A stretch of DNA of 64,000 bases from Paracoccus sediminicola (GTDB lineage: Bacteria; Pseudomonadota; Alphaproteobacteria; Rhodobacterales; Rhodobacteraceae), in contig NZ_CP115768.1 of the NCBI RefSeq assembly GCF_027912835.1, positions 1,612,001 to 1,676,000 on the forward strand, read 5' to 3'. Shown piece after piece: positions 20,055 to 30,209 of the stretch (position 1 is the stretch's first letter; every line of letters starts with the position of its first letter). The position numbers and the translations under genes were made by a program. Under the pieces are notes generated by a model. It was not told where the DNA came from and made no database searches. It worked only from the letters and a program-made list of their open reading frames with translations.

Positions 20055-20701
20055 TCTTCGTCTTCGACGCCTATGGCACGCTGTTCGATGTGGACGGCGC
20101 AGCCCGAGAGGCGGCGAAGACGGACCCGGCCCTGCATGAAAACTGGGCTGCATTATCGGCGGATTGGCGGCGCAAGCAGCTTGAATATAGCTGGCTGCGC
20201 GCGATCACCGGCGATCATGTCGATTTCTGGCAGGTTACGGCAGAAGCGCTTGACTGGGCCGCCGAGCGGCATGGGGTCGGCAAAGCACAGGCCGTGACCC
20301 TGCTGAAACTCTATCGCGCCCTGCCCGCCTATCCCGAAGTGCCGCATATGCTGGACCGGCTGCGCGCAAAGGGGGCGGCCACCGCGATCTTTTCCAACGG
20401 CGCGCCCGAGATGCTGCGCGATGCGGTGGCTTCGGCCGGGCTTGCCAAGCGGCTCGACACATTGCTGTCGGTCGAGACCGCCGGCAGGTTCAAACCCGCT
20501 GCCGAGGCTTATGGCATCGTCACCGATCACTTTGGCTGCGCCCCCGGCGCGGTCACCTTCGTGTCCTCCAATGGCTGGGATATTTACGGCGCGACCCGGT
20601 TTGGCTTCGATACGGTCTGGGTCAACCGCGCCGGCCTGCCAACCGACCGCCTGCCCCGCCAGCCGGGGCGTATCCTTTCCGATCTCACGGAGCTTGCATG
20701 A
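20051..20701 (+). CDS. Haloacid dehalogenase type II / HAD hydrolase
   Basis: A 216-residue HAD-superfamily protein. Motif I is FDAYGTLFDV (nucleophile Asp6), motif II is FSNGAPEML, Lys is in RFKPAAEAYG, and the last motif is FVSSNGWDIYGA. The SSNGWD signature is that of L-2-haloacid dehalogenases, which remove halide from 2-haloalkanoic acids; a phosphatase role for a housekeeping substrate is possible. It overlaps fabI upstream and the alpha/beta hydrolase downstream by 4 bases each, forming a coupled trio. Confidence 0.85.
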   Translation: MIFVFDAYGTLFDVDGAAREAAKTDPALHENWAALSADWRRKQLEYSWLRAITGDHVDFWQVTAEALDWAAERHGVGKAQAVTLLKLYRALPAYPEVPHMLDRLRAKGAATAIFSNGAPEMLRDAVASAGLAKRLDTLLSVETAGRFKPAAEAYGIVTDHFGCAPGAVTFVSSNGWDIYGATRFGFDTVWVNRAGLPTDRLPRQPGRILSDLTELA

Positions 20702-21531
20702 CGGATTTCTTCACCGCCGATGACGGCGCGCGCATCGCCTATTCCGACGCGGGCGAAGGGCTCCCGGTTCTCTGCCTCGCCGGGCTCACGCGGAACATGG
20801 CGGATTTCGACTATGTGGCCCCGCATCTCGAGCGCTGCCGGGTGATCCGCATGGATTATCGTGGCCGCGGCGAGTCGGATTACACCGGCGCTGCCAGCTA
20901 TACCGTCCCGCGCGAGGCGCAGGACGCCGTGCAACTGCTGGACCATCTGGGGATCGAGCGCGCGGCGGTGCTCGGCACCTCGCGCGGCGGGCTGATCGGG
21001 CTGATGCTGGCCGCGACCGCGCATGACCGTCTGTCCGGGCTGTGCCTGAACGATGTCGGTCCGGTGATCGAACGGGCCGGGCTGGAACGGATCTTCGACT
21101 ATGTCGGGCGCAACCCCGCCGCGAAGACCCATGAGGATCTGGCCGCCAAGCTGCCTGCCAACATGCCCGGCTTTGCATCCGTGCCGGAGGGCCGCTGGCT
21201 GAGCGATGCGCGAAAGCACTATGAAGCGACGCCGGACGGGCTGCGGATCAAATACGATCCGGCCCTGCGCGAGGCGTTTCTGGCGGCGTTCGAGGGCACG
21301 TCGCCCGATCTCTGGCCGCTATGGGAGGCGACGGCGGGTGTGCCGGTCGCGCTGATCCGCGGCGCAAATTCGGATCTCTTATCGCCCGAGGTCGCGGCAG
21401 AGATGCAGCGCCGCCGTCCTGACATGATCCTTGCCGAGGTGCCGGACCGGGCGCATGTGCCGTGGCTGGACGAGGCCGAGAGCCTGGCCGCGATTCGCGA
21501 CTGGCTGGCGGCAGTGCGGGCAGCAGCCTAA
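20698..21531 (+). CDS. Alpha/beta-fold hydrolase
   Basis: A 277-residue hydrolase. The nucleophile elbow is GTSRGG (Ser near 95), the oxyanion region is CLAGLTRNMADF, the acid lies in RGANSDLLS, and the catalytic His is in VPDRAHVPWLDE. The substrate is unknown. It is coupled to the HAD gene by an ATGA overlap. Its stop shares the tetranucleotide CTAA at 21528-21531 with the convergent folA stop. Confidence 0.85.
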   Translation: MTDFFTADDGARIAYSDAGEGLPVLCLAGLTRNMADFDYVAPHLERCRVIRMDYRGRGESDYTGAASYTVPREAQDAVQLLDHLGIERAAVLGTSRGGLIGLMLAATAHDRLSGLCLNDVGPVIERAGLERIFDYVGRNPAAKTHEDLAAKLPANMPGFASVPEGRWLSDARKHYEATPDGLRIKYDPALREAFLAAFEGTSPDLWPLWEATAGVPVALIRGANSDLLSPEVAAEMQRRRPDMILAEVPDRAHVPWLDEAESLAAIRDWLAAVRAAA

Positions 21532-21998
21532 CGCCGGCGCAGCCATTCTTTCAGAACGCAACTCTCGGCAAGCCGCAGCGTCAGGCCCTGATGCCACTCG
21601 GCGGGATCGAATTCCGGGAAGAAGGTGTCGGCATCCTCGACCGTGACATCGACCTCGGAAATCAGCATCCGGTCCGCCTGCGGCAGAAGCTCGGCATAGA
21701 TTCGCGCGCCGCCGATACCGTAAAGTCTTGTGTAACCGGCCCCGCGCGCTCGGGTGAACGCGCTGTCCAGGTCGCGCACTACATGTTCCGCGTCGTCGAG
21801 GCGGGCGGACACCACCAGGTTCAGACGGCTTTTCAGCGGCTTGACCGGCAGGCTTTCCCAGGTGCGGCGACCCATGATCAGCGCGCCGCCGAGCGTCTCG
21901 CGCTTGAAGAAGGCGAGATCCTCGGGGATATGCCAGGGGATGTCTCCGCCCCGGCCGATGGCGCCGTTGCGGGCGCGCGCGACGATGAGGCTCAGCAT
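21528..21998 (-). CDS. folA: Dihydrofolate reductase
   Basis: A 156-residue DHFR regenerating tetrahydrofolate with NADPH, the trimethoprim target. It has ARARNGAIGRGGDIPWHIPEDL (active-site acid in the PEDL segment), IMGRRTWESLP and YGIGGARIYAELLP. The ATG overlaps the thyA stop by one base (TGATG), so both are made from one message. This is sensible, since thymidylate synthase turns methylene-THF into the dihydrofolate that this enzyme recycles. Confidence 0.96.
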   Translation of the reverse strand: MLSLIVARARNGAIGRGGDIPWHIPEDLAFFKRETLGGALIMGRRTWESLPVKPLKSRLNLVVSARLDDAEHVVRDLDSAFTRARGAGYTRLYGIGGARIYAELLPQADRMLISEVDVTVEDADTFFPEFDPAEWHQGLTLRLAESCVLKEWLRRR

Positions 21999-22831
21999 CA
22001 GACCGCCACCGGGGCCTTGATGGCCGGGTCGGGATCGTAATTCAGGAACTCGAAATCTTCGAAGCGGAAATCGAAGATCGAGCCGACCTCGCGCGTGATC
22101 TTCAGCGTCGGCAGCGGCTTCGGGCTGCGCGAGAGCTGTTCGTTCACCTGATCGAGATGGTTGGCATAGATATGCGCGTCACCCATCGTGTGGACGAAAT
22201 CGCCGGGCTCGTAGCCGGTGACATGCGCCAGCATCGCCAGCAGCAGCGCATAGGATGCGATGTTGAACGGCACGCCGAGGAACATATCCGCCGAGCGCTG
22301 ATAAAGCTGGAGATGCATCTTCTGCCCGATGATCCTGACCTGCCAGAGCGTGTGACAGGGCGGCAGTGCCATGTCGGGCACGTCGCCGGGGTTCCACGCC
22401 GATACGATCAGCCGGCGGCTATCGGGGGTGGTGCGGATCGCCTCGACCAGATCCGCGATCTGATCGACCGAGCGGGCGAAGAAAAGCGGCCGGCCATCGC
22501 GGCTGTCTCCGGCAGGTTCGAGCGCCGGAAAGCGCCGCCACTGATGGCCGTAGACCGGGCCGAGATCGCCGTTCTCATCGGCCCACTCATCCCAGATCGA
22601 GACCTTGTTATCCTTCAGGTAGCCGATATTCGTGTCCCCGGCGAGGAACCAGAGCAGCTCGTGGACGATCGAGCGCAGATGCAGCTTTTTCGTGGTCACC
22701 AGCGGGAAACCATCCGCCAGCGGATAACGGCACTGCATCCCGAAATAGGATATCGTGCCGGTACCGGTGCGGTCGCTGGATCGTTCGCCCTGTTCGAGGA
22801 TCGTCCTCAGCGCCTGATGATATTGCTGCAC
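21998..22831 (-). CDS. thyA: Thymidylate synthase
   Basis: A 277-residue ThyA methylating dUMP to dTMP with methylene-tetrahydrofolate. The catalytic Cys159 is in [12 protein letters not shown], with RSSDRTGTG at the N-terminus, [17 protein letters not shown], and [20 protein letters not shown]. The start is GTG at 22831, preceded by GGAGG at 5 bases spacing; an overlapping ATG is in another frame. It is the first gene of thyA-folA. Confidence 0.97.
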   Translation of the reverse strand: MQQYHQALRTILEQGERSSDRTGTGTISYFGMQCRYPLADGFPLVTTKKLHLRSIVHELLWFLAGDTNIGYLKDNKVSIWDEWADENGDLGPVYGHQWRRFPALEPAGDSRDGRPLFFARSVDQIADLVEAIRTTPDSRRLIVSAWNPGDVPDMALPPCHTLWQVRIIGQKMHLQLYQRSADMFLGVPFNIASYALLLAMLAHVTGYEPGDFVHTMGDAHIYANHLDQVNEQLSRSPKPLPTLKITREVGSIFDFRFEDFEFLNYDPDPAIKAPVAV

Positions 22832-22953
22832 ATGAGCCTCCGCCTTGACTGCCGAACCGTCTTACAGCGGTGGCGGGCGCAGTGAAAGGACGGTTTGCCG
22901 CCCGGCACGGAGCGTGTCAGAGTGCCGCGAAACGCAATCTGAAGGAGGTCATC

Positions 22954-23379
22954 ATGTCGCTGCGTTATCTGCACACCATGGTCCGCGTGAAGGATCTGGA
23001 CAAGACGATGGAGTTCTTCCGCCTGCTCGGGCTGGAAGAAACCAGGCGGATCGAAAACGATCAGGGCCGCTTTACCCTCGTTTTCATGGCGCCTCCGGGT
23101 CAGGAGGAATGCCCGGTCGAGCTGACCTATAACTGGGACGGCGATGAGGGGCTGCCCTCGGACAGCCGCCATTTCGGGCATCTGGCCTATCGCGTCGATA
23201 ATATCTACGAGATGTGCCAGAAGCTGATGGATGCCGGCGTGACCATCAACCGCCCGCCCCGCGACGGTCATATGGCCTTTGTCCGCAGCCCTGACAACAT
23301 CTCGATCGAGCTCTTGCAGGACGGCAATCTCGATCCGCAGGAGCCTTGGGCCAGCATGGAAAATACCGGGCACTGGTAG
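22954..23379 (+). CDS. gloA: Lactoylglutathione lyase (glyoxalase I)
   Basis: A 141-residue vicinal-oxygen-chelate protein. It has HTMVRVKDLDKTMEFFRLLGLEE, ELTYNWD, FGHLAYRVDNIYEMCQ and SIELLQ, which give the two metal-binding His/Glu pairs of glyoxalase I. The enzyme converts the methylglyoxal-glutathione hemithioacetal to S-lactoylglutathione. A perfect AAGGAGG lies 5 bases before ATG 22954, rejecting a longer upstream reading. The 161 bases downstream hold no gene I can support. Confidence 0.93.
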   Translation: MSLRYLHTMVRVKDLDKTMEFFRLLGLEETRRIENDQGRFTLVFMAPPGQEECPVELTYNWDGDEGLPSDSRHFGHLAYRVDNIYEMCQKLMDAGVTINRPPRDGHMAFVRSPDNISIELLQDGNLDPQEPWASMENTGHW

Positions 23380-23540
23380 GCCCGATCCGGTCGCAACGGG
23401 CCCGCTGCCCTACGCGGCGCATCCGCAATTGCGCCTTCGCCCGCCATCCTCGCCGCGCTGATCGCGGCGGGGCCGGGCAGCGATGGTGTTGCATGTGGCC
23501 ATGCTGAGGGCGGCAGTGAGGGCGTCACGCCGTCAGCGGG

Positions 23541-24041
23541 TCAGTAGATATAGCGGATCTGTTCCGACCAATAGCGCTCGATCCGCCGCCATTGCAGGGT
23601 CACCTGTTCCAGCGGCGGATCGTCGAGCACCCCCGACACCACCAGATCATGGGCATGTCGGGCGAACAGCTCGCCAATCTGATCGCGGATCTCCTGCCCT
23701 CGCTCGCTGAGGCGGACGCGCACCGAGCGCCGGTCCTGATCGCTGCGTTCGTGATGCACATAGCCCATCCCGACAAGCTTCTTGAGATTATAGGATACGT
23801 TCGAGCCCTGATACATGCCACGAGAGCGAAGCTCGCCCGCCGACACCTCTGCCTCACCCAGATTATACAGCAGCAGCGCCTGAACCGGGGTCAGATCGCA
23901 GCGGCCCACCCGCTCGAAATCATCCTTGATGAGATCCAGCATCAGCCGGTGCAGCCGTTCCAGCATCTGGAGACAGAGAAAATACGCCTCGACCTGTCGC
24001 GGGTCTGGTTCGTGATCCTGTCTGGCCTGCAATGCGGTCAT
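23541..24041 (-). CDS. MarR-family transcriptional regulator
   Basis: A 166-residue winged-helix protein. The recognition region is SAGELRSRGMYQGSNVSYNLKKLVGMGYV followed by the wing HHERSDQDRRSVRVRLSERG, a standard MarR layout with helical dimer arms at both ends. Its length and the N-terminal 'LCLQMLERLHRLMLDLIKDDFE' type helix recall the LdtR/PetP branch of Alphaproteobacteria, where such proteins control cell-envelope or cytochrome genes; that link is an inference. It lies 52 bases downstream of sdhE. Confidence 0.85.
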   Translation of the reverse strand: MTALQARQDHEPDPRQVEAYFLCLQMLERLHRLMLDLIKDDFERVGRCDLTPVQALLLYNLGEAEVSAGELRSRGMYQGSNVSYNLKKLVGMGYVHHERSDQDRRSVRVRLSERGQEIRDQIGELFARHAHDLVVSGVLDDPPLEQVTLQWRRIERYWSEQIRYIY

Positions 24042-24093
24042 GTCGTCATCCTCTCATTCCCTGAGACGATGACGCAAAAACCCGAATCGGCGG

Positions 24094-25696
<1,603 letters not shown>

Positions 25697-25740
25697 TCGG
25701 GCGGCGGCGTTTCCTCGTCATAAAATGACAGGAGCAGATA

Positions 25741-26124
25741 ATGCTGGATCATAACGCACTCGTCGTCGTCGCCGATGGTCATCACGCCATCCTCTATCGC
25801 AATGTCGCGAAGCAGGGGATGGAGCTGGCCGAGGTCAACCGCCTGACCCCGAAGAATCTCGCCGATGAGGGGGAGGGCCATGCCCCGCAAGAGCGCTCGC
25901 CCAAGGATGAGGATGAGGCGACCTTTGCCAAGCAGCTCGCCGAGCGGCTGAACAAGATCGTGCTGCGCCACAAGGCCGATCAGGTCGTGGTCGTGGCCGA
26001 TCCGAGCACGCTCGGGGTGATGCGCAAGCATTATCACAAGGAGCTTGAGTCGATGCTTCTGAAAGAGCTGTCCAAGGATCTGACCAGCGCCTCGCCCGAC
26101 GAGATTGCCAAGGCGCTGTCCTGA
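25741..26124 (+). CDS. Host-attachment / baeRF family 12 protein
   Basis: A 127-residue protein with ALVVVADGHHAILYRN at the start and ADQVVVVADPSTLGVMRKHYHKE in the middle. This is the pattern of the family first called 'protein required for attachment to host cells' and later grouped with bacterial release-factor-like (baeRF12) proteins. The biochemical role is unsettled; a ribosome- or stress-related function is possible. An AGGAG Shine-Dalgarno precedes the ATG. A strong terminator follows 24 bases after the stop. Confidence 0.8.
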   Translation: MLDHNALVVVADGHHAILYRNVAKQGMELAEVNRLTPKNLADEGEGHAPQERSPKDEDEATFAKQLAERLNKIVLRHKADQVVVVADPSTLGVMRKHYHKELESMLLKELSKDLTSASPDEIAKALS

Positions 26125-26147
26125 AGCCTGAGCAGCGCCGAAGATCC

Positions 26148-26180
26148 GCCCGCAAGCCAGCATGGGCTTGCGGGCGTTTT
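26148..26180 (+). terminator. Factor-independent terminator after the baeRF12 gene
   Basis: A perfect 11-bp stem (GCCCGCAAGCC at 26148-26158 with GGCTTGCGGGC at 26165-26175) and a 6-base loop, followed by GTTTT. Confidence 0.9.
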
Positions 26181-26204
26181 CCTGCCGCGCTCACGATTTT
26201 GCGA

Positions 26205-26735
26205 ACCATCCCGGCATCAGCTGATCCGGCGCCGCATGCTGCGCAAGGCCGCGGCGCGCTATCAGATGAAGCTTCCGAAAGACCGTCCCGGCGCGCCGCT
26301 CTTTCTGCGCTAACCCGACGGGCTGGAACTGACCGGGTGTGGACTCCGCTTTGACGGACCAACATCCGAGGCTTTTCCGCGGCTGCGTGAAACTTTTGCC
26401 GACAGCGCCGTGAAGAACGCACGTCCCGCACCGGCGGTGAAGCTGGTTGCTCGACAACTGAACCACCGATTTCACCCGCAAGAACGTGGATGTTCCGAGC
26501 TGCCGTGTCAGGGTATCGCACGCAGATCCCGTCGCCATCGCTGGCTGAATCCGCACTTCTGCCGGCTCGAACTGACGGCGGGGTCGCTGATCCAGACCTA
26601 TGACGGCTGATGGCGTGGCGTAAAAGCTGTTGGGCTGTTTATCCTCATGCACGACGCAACCGGCCCACGACCAAGGATGTTCTGCGCTTTCTCAGTGACG
26701 AAATGGCCGCCCAGCGCGCAAAGCTCGCCGCCTGA
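26205..26735 (+). pseudogene. Decayed LysR-family (GcvA-like) regulator
   Basis: Pieces of a LysR-type regulator lie in order but in three frames. Near 26290-26313 is GAPLFLR followed by a TAA stop (26311-26313). In the same frame come PDGLELTGCGLRFDGPTSEA and PRLRETFA, the end of the HTH/linker helix of GcvA-type regulators. A second frame (from 26462) gives TDFTRKNVDV, matching the VDFTRxDVDLAI effector-domain segment. A third frame (from 26607) gives WAVYPHARRNRPTTK and LRFLSDEMAAQRAKLAA, ending at TGA 26733-26735. The first ~60 HTH residues are missing or unrecognisable. The 168 bases between this remnant and bdhA hold no supportable gene. Confidence 0.75.
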
Positions 26736-26903
26736 CCGGATCAGTCCTCGGGTTTGCCCGATCGCTGCAGCGCATCATCGCCGCTTTCTTCCGTATCATC
26801 GCCACCGACACCCAGATGGCAGGGGATCTTGAAGCGGCGGTTCTTTTCAGCCCGCCGCTTCGACCATCTCTCCAGCCAGGCCGCGAACCGGCCCGGCCTG
26901 CGA

Positions 26904-27686
26904 TCAGAGCGCGGTCCAGCCGCCATCGACGCTGATTGTGGTGCCGGTAATCTGCGCCGCTGCATCGGTGCAGAGGAAAATCGCCGTGCCGCCCATCTGC
27001 TCGACCGTGGCGAACTCCTTCGAAGGCTGACGCTTGAGCATCACGTTCTTGATCACGTCCTCGCGGGACATATCATATTCCTTCATCGTGTCGGGAATCT
27101 GAGACTCGACAAGCGGGGTCAGCACATAGCCGGGGCAGATCGCATTGGCGGTGATCGGTTCCTCTGCGGTTTCCAGAGCGGTCACCTTGGTCAGCCCGAC
27201 GACACCATGCTTCGCCGCGACATAGGCCGATTTGAAGGGCGAGGCAGTCAAACCATGGGCCGAGGCGATGTTGATGACGCGGCCCCAACCGGCCTTGCGC
27301 ATCATCGGCAGCGCGGCGGCGGTGGTGTGAAAGGCCGACGACATGTTGATGGCGATGATCGCGTCCCATTTGCCTTCGGGAAACTCCGGGATCGGCGCGA
27401 CATGCTGGATGCCTGCATTGTTCACCAGAATGTCGCAGGCCCCCGCCTTTTCGATCAGCGCCCGGCACTGAGCGCCCTTGGACATATCCGCCTGGACATA
27501 GCGGGCGGTGACGCCATATTCGGCCGCGATCTCTTCGGCCAGCTTGTGATCGGCCTCGTCATCCGTATAGCTGTTCAGCACGACATCCGCGCCTGCCTTT
27601 GCCAGCTCTCGTGCGATGCCCAGACCGATGCCGGAATTCGACCCGGTCACGACCGCTGTCTTGCCCTTCAGAACATTCTCGAACAT
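26904..27686 (-). CDS. bdhA: 3-hydroxybutyrate dehydrogenase
   Basis: A 260-residue short-chain dehydrogenase interconverting D-3-hydroxybutyrate and acetoacetate, part of polyhydroxybutyrate use. It has VTGSNSGIGLGIA, NNAGIQHVAPI, INIASAHGLTASPFKSAYVAAKHG (Ser, Tyr, Lys) and CPGYVLTPLVE. The HGLTAS and ICPGYVLTPLVExQI segments are characteristic of BdhA rather than generic SDRs. The ATG at 27686 has GGGGAAA upstream. The leader region contains an intrinsic terminator 40 bases before the ATG (see the small-RNA entry), so attenuation is possible. Confidence 0.93.
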   Translation of the reverse strand: MFENVLKGKTAVVTGSNSGIGLGIARELAKAGADVVLNSYTDDEADHKLAEEIAAEYGVTARYVQADMSKGAQCRALIEKAGACDILVNNAGIQHVAPIPEFPEGKWDAIIAINMSSAFHTTAAALPMMRKAGWGRVINIASAHGLTASPFKSAYVAAKHGVVGLTKVTALETAEEPITANAICPGYVLTPLVESQIPDTMKEYDMSREDVIKNVMLKRQPSKEFATVEQMGGTAIFLCTDAAAQITGTTISVDGGWTAL

Positions 27687-27725
27687 TCGAGTTTCCCCAT
27701 TTTGTTGATGCCGGGACCGGACCAT

Positions 27726-27799
27726 AAAAAAAGCGCCCGCACAAGGCGGGCGCCAGTCATGAGGCAGGTTTCATACAGGCAAGAAACCTATCGAGCAGT
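27726..27799 (-). ncRNA. Candidate small RNA or attenuator leader upstream of bdhA
   Basis: The minus strand carries a complete intrinsic terminator that no gene explains: 8-bp stem GCGCCCGC/GCGGGCGC (27733-27740, 27746-27753), 5-base loop, then seven T. Just before it is a second hairpin, AGGTTTC/GAAACCT (27766-27772, 27783-27789). A promoter-like pair lies about 7 bases before the expected start. The predicted RNA is about 74 nt. It could be a free sRNA or a terminated leader of bdhA, whose ATG is 40 bases further on. No known RNA family was recognised. Confidence 0.5.
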
Positions 27800-27805
27800 G
27801 AGTCA

Positions 27806-27834
27806 TGTATAGGATAAACTGCGCGTGAGTCCAA
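27806..27834 (-). promoter_or_regulatory. Putative sigma-70 promoter for the bdhA-upstream RNA
   Basis: On the minus strand TTGGAC (27834-27829) and TATACA (27811-27806) are separated by 17 bases. The -35 is a partial match and the -10 matches 4 of 6 positions. The placement right before the orphan terminator transcript is the main support. Confidence 0.4.
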
Positions 27835-27918
27835 GGCTGTTGTTTGTCACGGTAAACGCACTCGGATAGGCTGAGCGTTGAAATAACAGGCATTTGCCGA
27901 ACGGGAGCGGCCGACAAT

Positions 27919-29793
27919 ATGCGAATCTTCAAAAATCCTAACGAATCCGCGATCAGAGCAGCCTATATCGCTGGATTCGCCGCCTTTACTACTGTTGCAG
28001 CGATGCCGCTGGCAAGCCTTGCCGAGCCGCAGCACGGCATCGCGATGTATGGTGAACCTGCTCTGCCGGAAGGGTTCTCCAGCCTGCCTTACGCCAATCC
28101 GGATGCGCCGCAGGGCGGATCGATTCGCCTGGGCGAATCGGGGTCATTCGATAGCCTCAAGCCCTGGGTGCTGAAGGGCAGTCCGGCCTGGCCGGTATTC
28201 ACCATGCCCGGCGTAGTGGCCGAAACGCTGATGCTGCGCTCGATGGATGAGCCCTTCACACTTTACGGACTGCTGGCGGAATCGGTGGAAACCGACCCCG
28301 AGCGGACATGGGTGGAATTCACCCTTCGCCCCGAGGCGACATTCTCGGACGGCAGCCCGGTGACCATCGAGGATGTGATGTGGTCCTACGAGACACTCGG
28401 CACGCAGGGCCATCCGCGCTATCGCGGGGCATGGTCCAAGGTCGAGAAAATGGAGCAGACTGGCGACAACAAGATCCGCTTCACCTTCAACACCGAGGAT
28501 CGCGAGCTCGCCCTGCTGATGGGGATGCGCCCGATCCTGCAAAAGGCTCAGTGGGAGGGCAAGGATTTCACCGAATCCGGGCTGGAGGTGCCGATCGGTT
28601 CGGGCCCCTATGTCATCGAGAATGTCGATGCGGGCCGCAGCCTGACCTTTCGCAAGAATCCCGACTGGTGGGGGAAGGATCTGCCGATCAATCAGGGGCT
28701 GCATAATTTCGACAGCGTCATCTATGACTATTACGGAGACAGCAGCGCCATGTTCGAGGCCTTCAAGGCCGGCGACATCGATGTCTGGCGCGAGCTCGAC
28801 CCGACGATCTGGCAGAATGATTATGACTTCCCGCGCGCCGTATCGGGTGAGGTCACGCAGTCCGAGATCCCGAATGAACGCCCCTCCGGCATCATGGGTC
28901 TGGTGATGAATACCCGAAATCCGCTGTTCGAGGATTGGCGGGTGCGGCAGGCGATGATCGAGGCGTTCAACTGGAACTTCATCAACGCCACGCTGTCGGG
29001 CGGACAGGAAGAGCGGATCACCTCGTATTTCGCCAATTCGGAGCTGGCCATGACCCCCGGCGCGCCTGCGGAGGGCCGGGTTCTGGAACTGCTGGAACCC
29101 TTCGCCGATGAGCTGCCGCCGGGCACCATCGAGGGCTATACCCTGCCGGATGGGTCGGATCAGCCCATGGACCGCCGCGCCATGCGCAGCGGGATGAAAC
29201 TGCTGCAAGAGGCCGGCTGGACAGTGCAGAACGGCGCGCTGACCAATGAAGACGGCACGGTCTTCGCCTTCGAGATCCTGCTGAACCAGTCCGGCAGCTC
29301 CATGTCGAGCGCCTCGGAGATGCGGCAGATTGCCGAGATCTTCAGCGAGGCGCTGCGCCAATACGGCATAGACGTGACGATCACCATGCTGGACAGTGCG
29401 CAATATGTCGAACGCACCAATAATTACGATTTCGACATGAGCTGGTATGACCGCGCGCTGTCGTTGTCTCCGGGCAATGAACAGCTTCTCTACTGGGGCG
29501 CGGCGGGCGTGACCGAGCCGGGGACACGCAACTGGATGGGTATAAACTCTCCTGCGGCCGAGGCGATGATCTCGGAAATGCTGAACGCGGATTCGCGTGA
29601 GAATTTCGTCTCGGCGGTCCATGCGCTCGACCGGATCCTGACCGCGGGACGCTATGTCATCCCCGCCGGATACTCGCCGATCAGCCGTCTGGCCCATGAC
29701 GCGACGCTCGCCTTCCCCGAAACCATCCCGGCCTATGGGGATTATCCCGGCTTCCTGCCCGAGACATGGTGGCGCGAGGAGGCGGGCGAGTAA
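27919..29793 (+). CDS. Extracellular solute-binding protein, YejA/oligopeptide type
   Basis: A 624-residue periplasmic binding protein (SBP family 5). The N-terminus has a hydrophobic stretch (about residues 13-35) ending at LASLAEPQHG, a likely signal peptide. The mature start HGIAMYGEPALPEGF and YANPDAPQGG are typical of YejA, the microcin C/long-oligopeptide receptor. PLxEDxxDWxVRQAMIEAFNW-like and GSGPYVIENVDAGRS segments support family 5. The permease and ATPase genes yejB, yejE and yejF are not in the window, so it either stands alone or works with a distant transporter. Confidence 0.88.
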   Translation: MRIFKNPNESAIRAAYIAGFAAFTTVAAMPLASLAEPQHGIAMYGEPALPEGFSSLPYANPDAPQGGSIRLGESGSFDSLKPWVLKGSPAWPVFTMPGVVAETLMLRSMDEPFTLYGLLAESVETDPERTWVEFTLRPEATFSDGSPVTIEDVMWSYETLGTQGHPRYRGAWSKVEKMEQTGDNKIRFTFNTEDRELALLMGMRPILQKAQWEGKDFTESGLEVPIGSGPYVIENVDAGRSLTFRKNPDWWGKDLPINQGLHNFDSVIYDYYGDSSAMFEAFKAGDIDVWRELDPTIWQNDYDFPRAVSGEVTQSEIPNERPSGIMGLVMNTRNPLFEDWRVRQAMIEAFNWNFINATLSGGQEERITSYFANSELAMTPGAPAEGRVLELLEPFADELPPGTIEGYTLPDGSDQPMDRRAMRSGMKLLQEAGWTVQNGALTNEDGTVFAFEILLNQSGSSMSSASEMRQIAEIFSEALRQYGIDVTITMLDSAQYVERTNNYDFDMSWYDRALSLSPGNEQLLYWGAAGVTEPGTRNWMGINSPAAEAMISEMLNADSRENFVSAVHALDRILTAGRYVIPAGYSPISRLAHDATLAFPETIPAYGDYPGFLPETWWREEAGE

Positions 29794-29870
29794 CGGGAAC
29801 CCGGCGGCGTGACGCGAAGTTTGTGCCAGAAGACCGCGAGGTCTGATGGTTTCACAGAAAGGAGCCGCAC

Positions 29871-30209
29871 ATGAAATGGCACCACGTCGCCGATAACTGG
29901 CCCGCCTTCTACGAGGCAATCATCGACAAATGGCCGCGTGCGGATGAAAGCGAGCTGGACGAGATCGACGGCGATCAGCGCGCTTTCCTGCGCTATATCG
30001 CCGAAATCGAAGAGCTCGAGACCGAAGAAGCCCGCGAGGAAATTCGCGAATGGCTCGCCGGTGAGATCCCCTCGGATGTGGTCATGGATGAAAGCCATGA
30101 CGATATATCGATCCGGAACTCGTCGAAATATGTCGGCGAGGGCGAGGACGAATACGATGATGACGCCCGCTTCGGCGATGACGGGGGCGAGGCGCGCAGC
30201 CCGGCCTAA
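29871..30209 (+). CDS. Small acidic protein, CsbD-like pattern
   Basis: A 112-residue, very acidic protein. Residues 1-65 show the spacing of CsbD-type stress proteins: MKWHHVADNW, IIDKWPRADESELDEIDGD, then an EAREEIREWLAGE helix. A disordered acidic tail (EGEDEYDDDARFGDD) follows. Function is unknown; a role in stress or osmoprotection would be a guess. AAAGGAG lies before the ATG. Its stop shares CTAA (30206-30209) with the convergent DUF1513 gene. Confidence 0.7.
   Translation: MKWHHVADNWPAFYEAIIDKWPRADESELDEIDGDQRAFLRYIAEIEELETEEAREEIREWLAGEIPSDVVMDESHDDISIRNSSKYVGEGEDEYDDDARFGDDGGEARSPA

Noticed and set aside
26741..26965. A 74-codon minus-strand frame downstream of bdhA
   Set aside because: It overlaps the end of bdhA, has no SD and no recognisable homology. 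It may be part of the decayed region.
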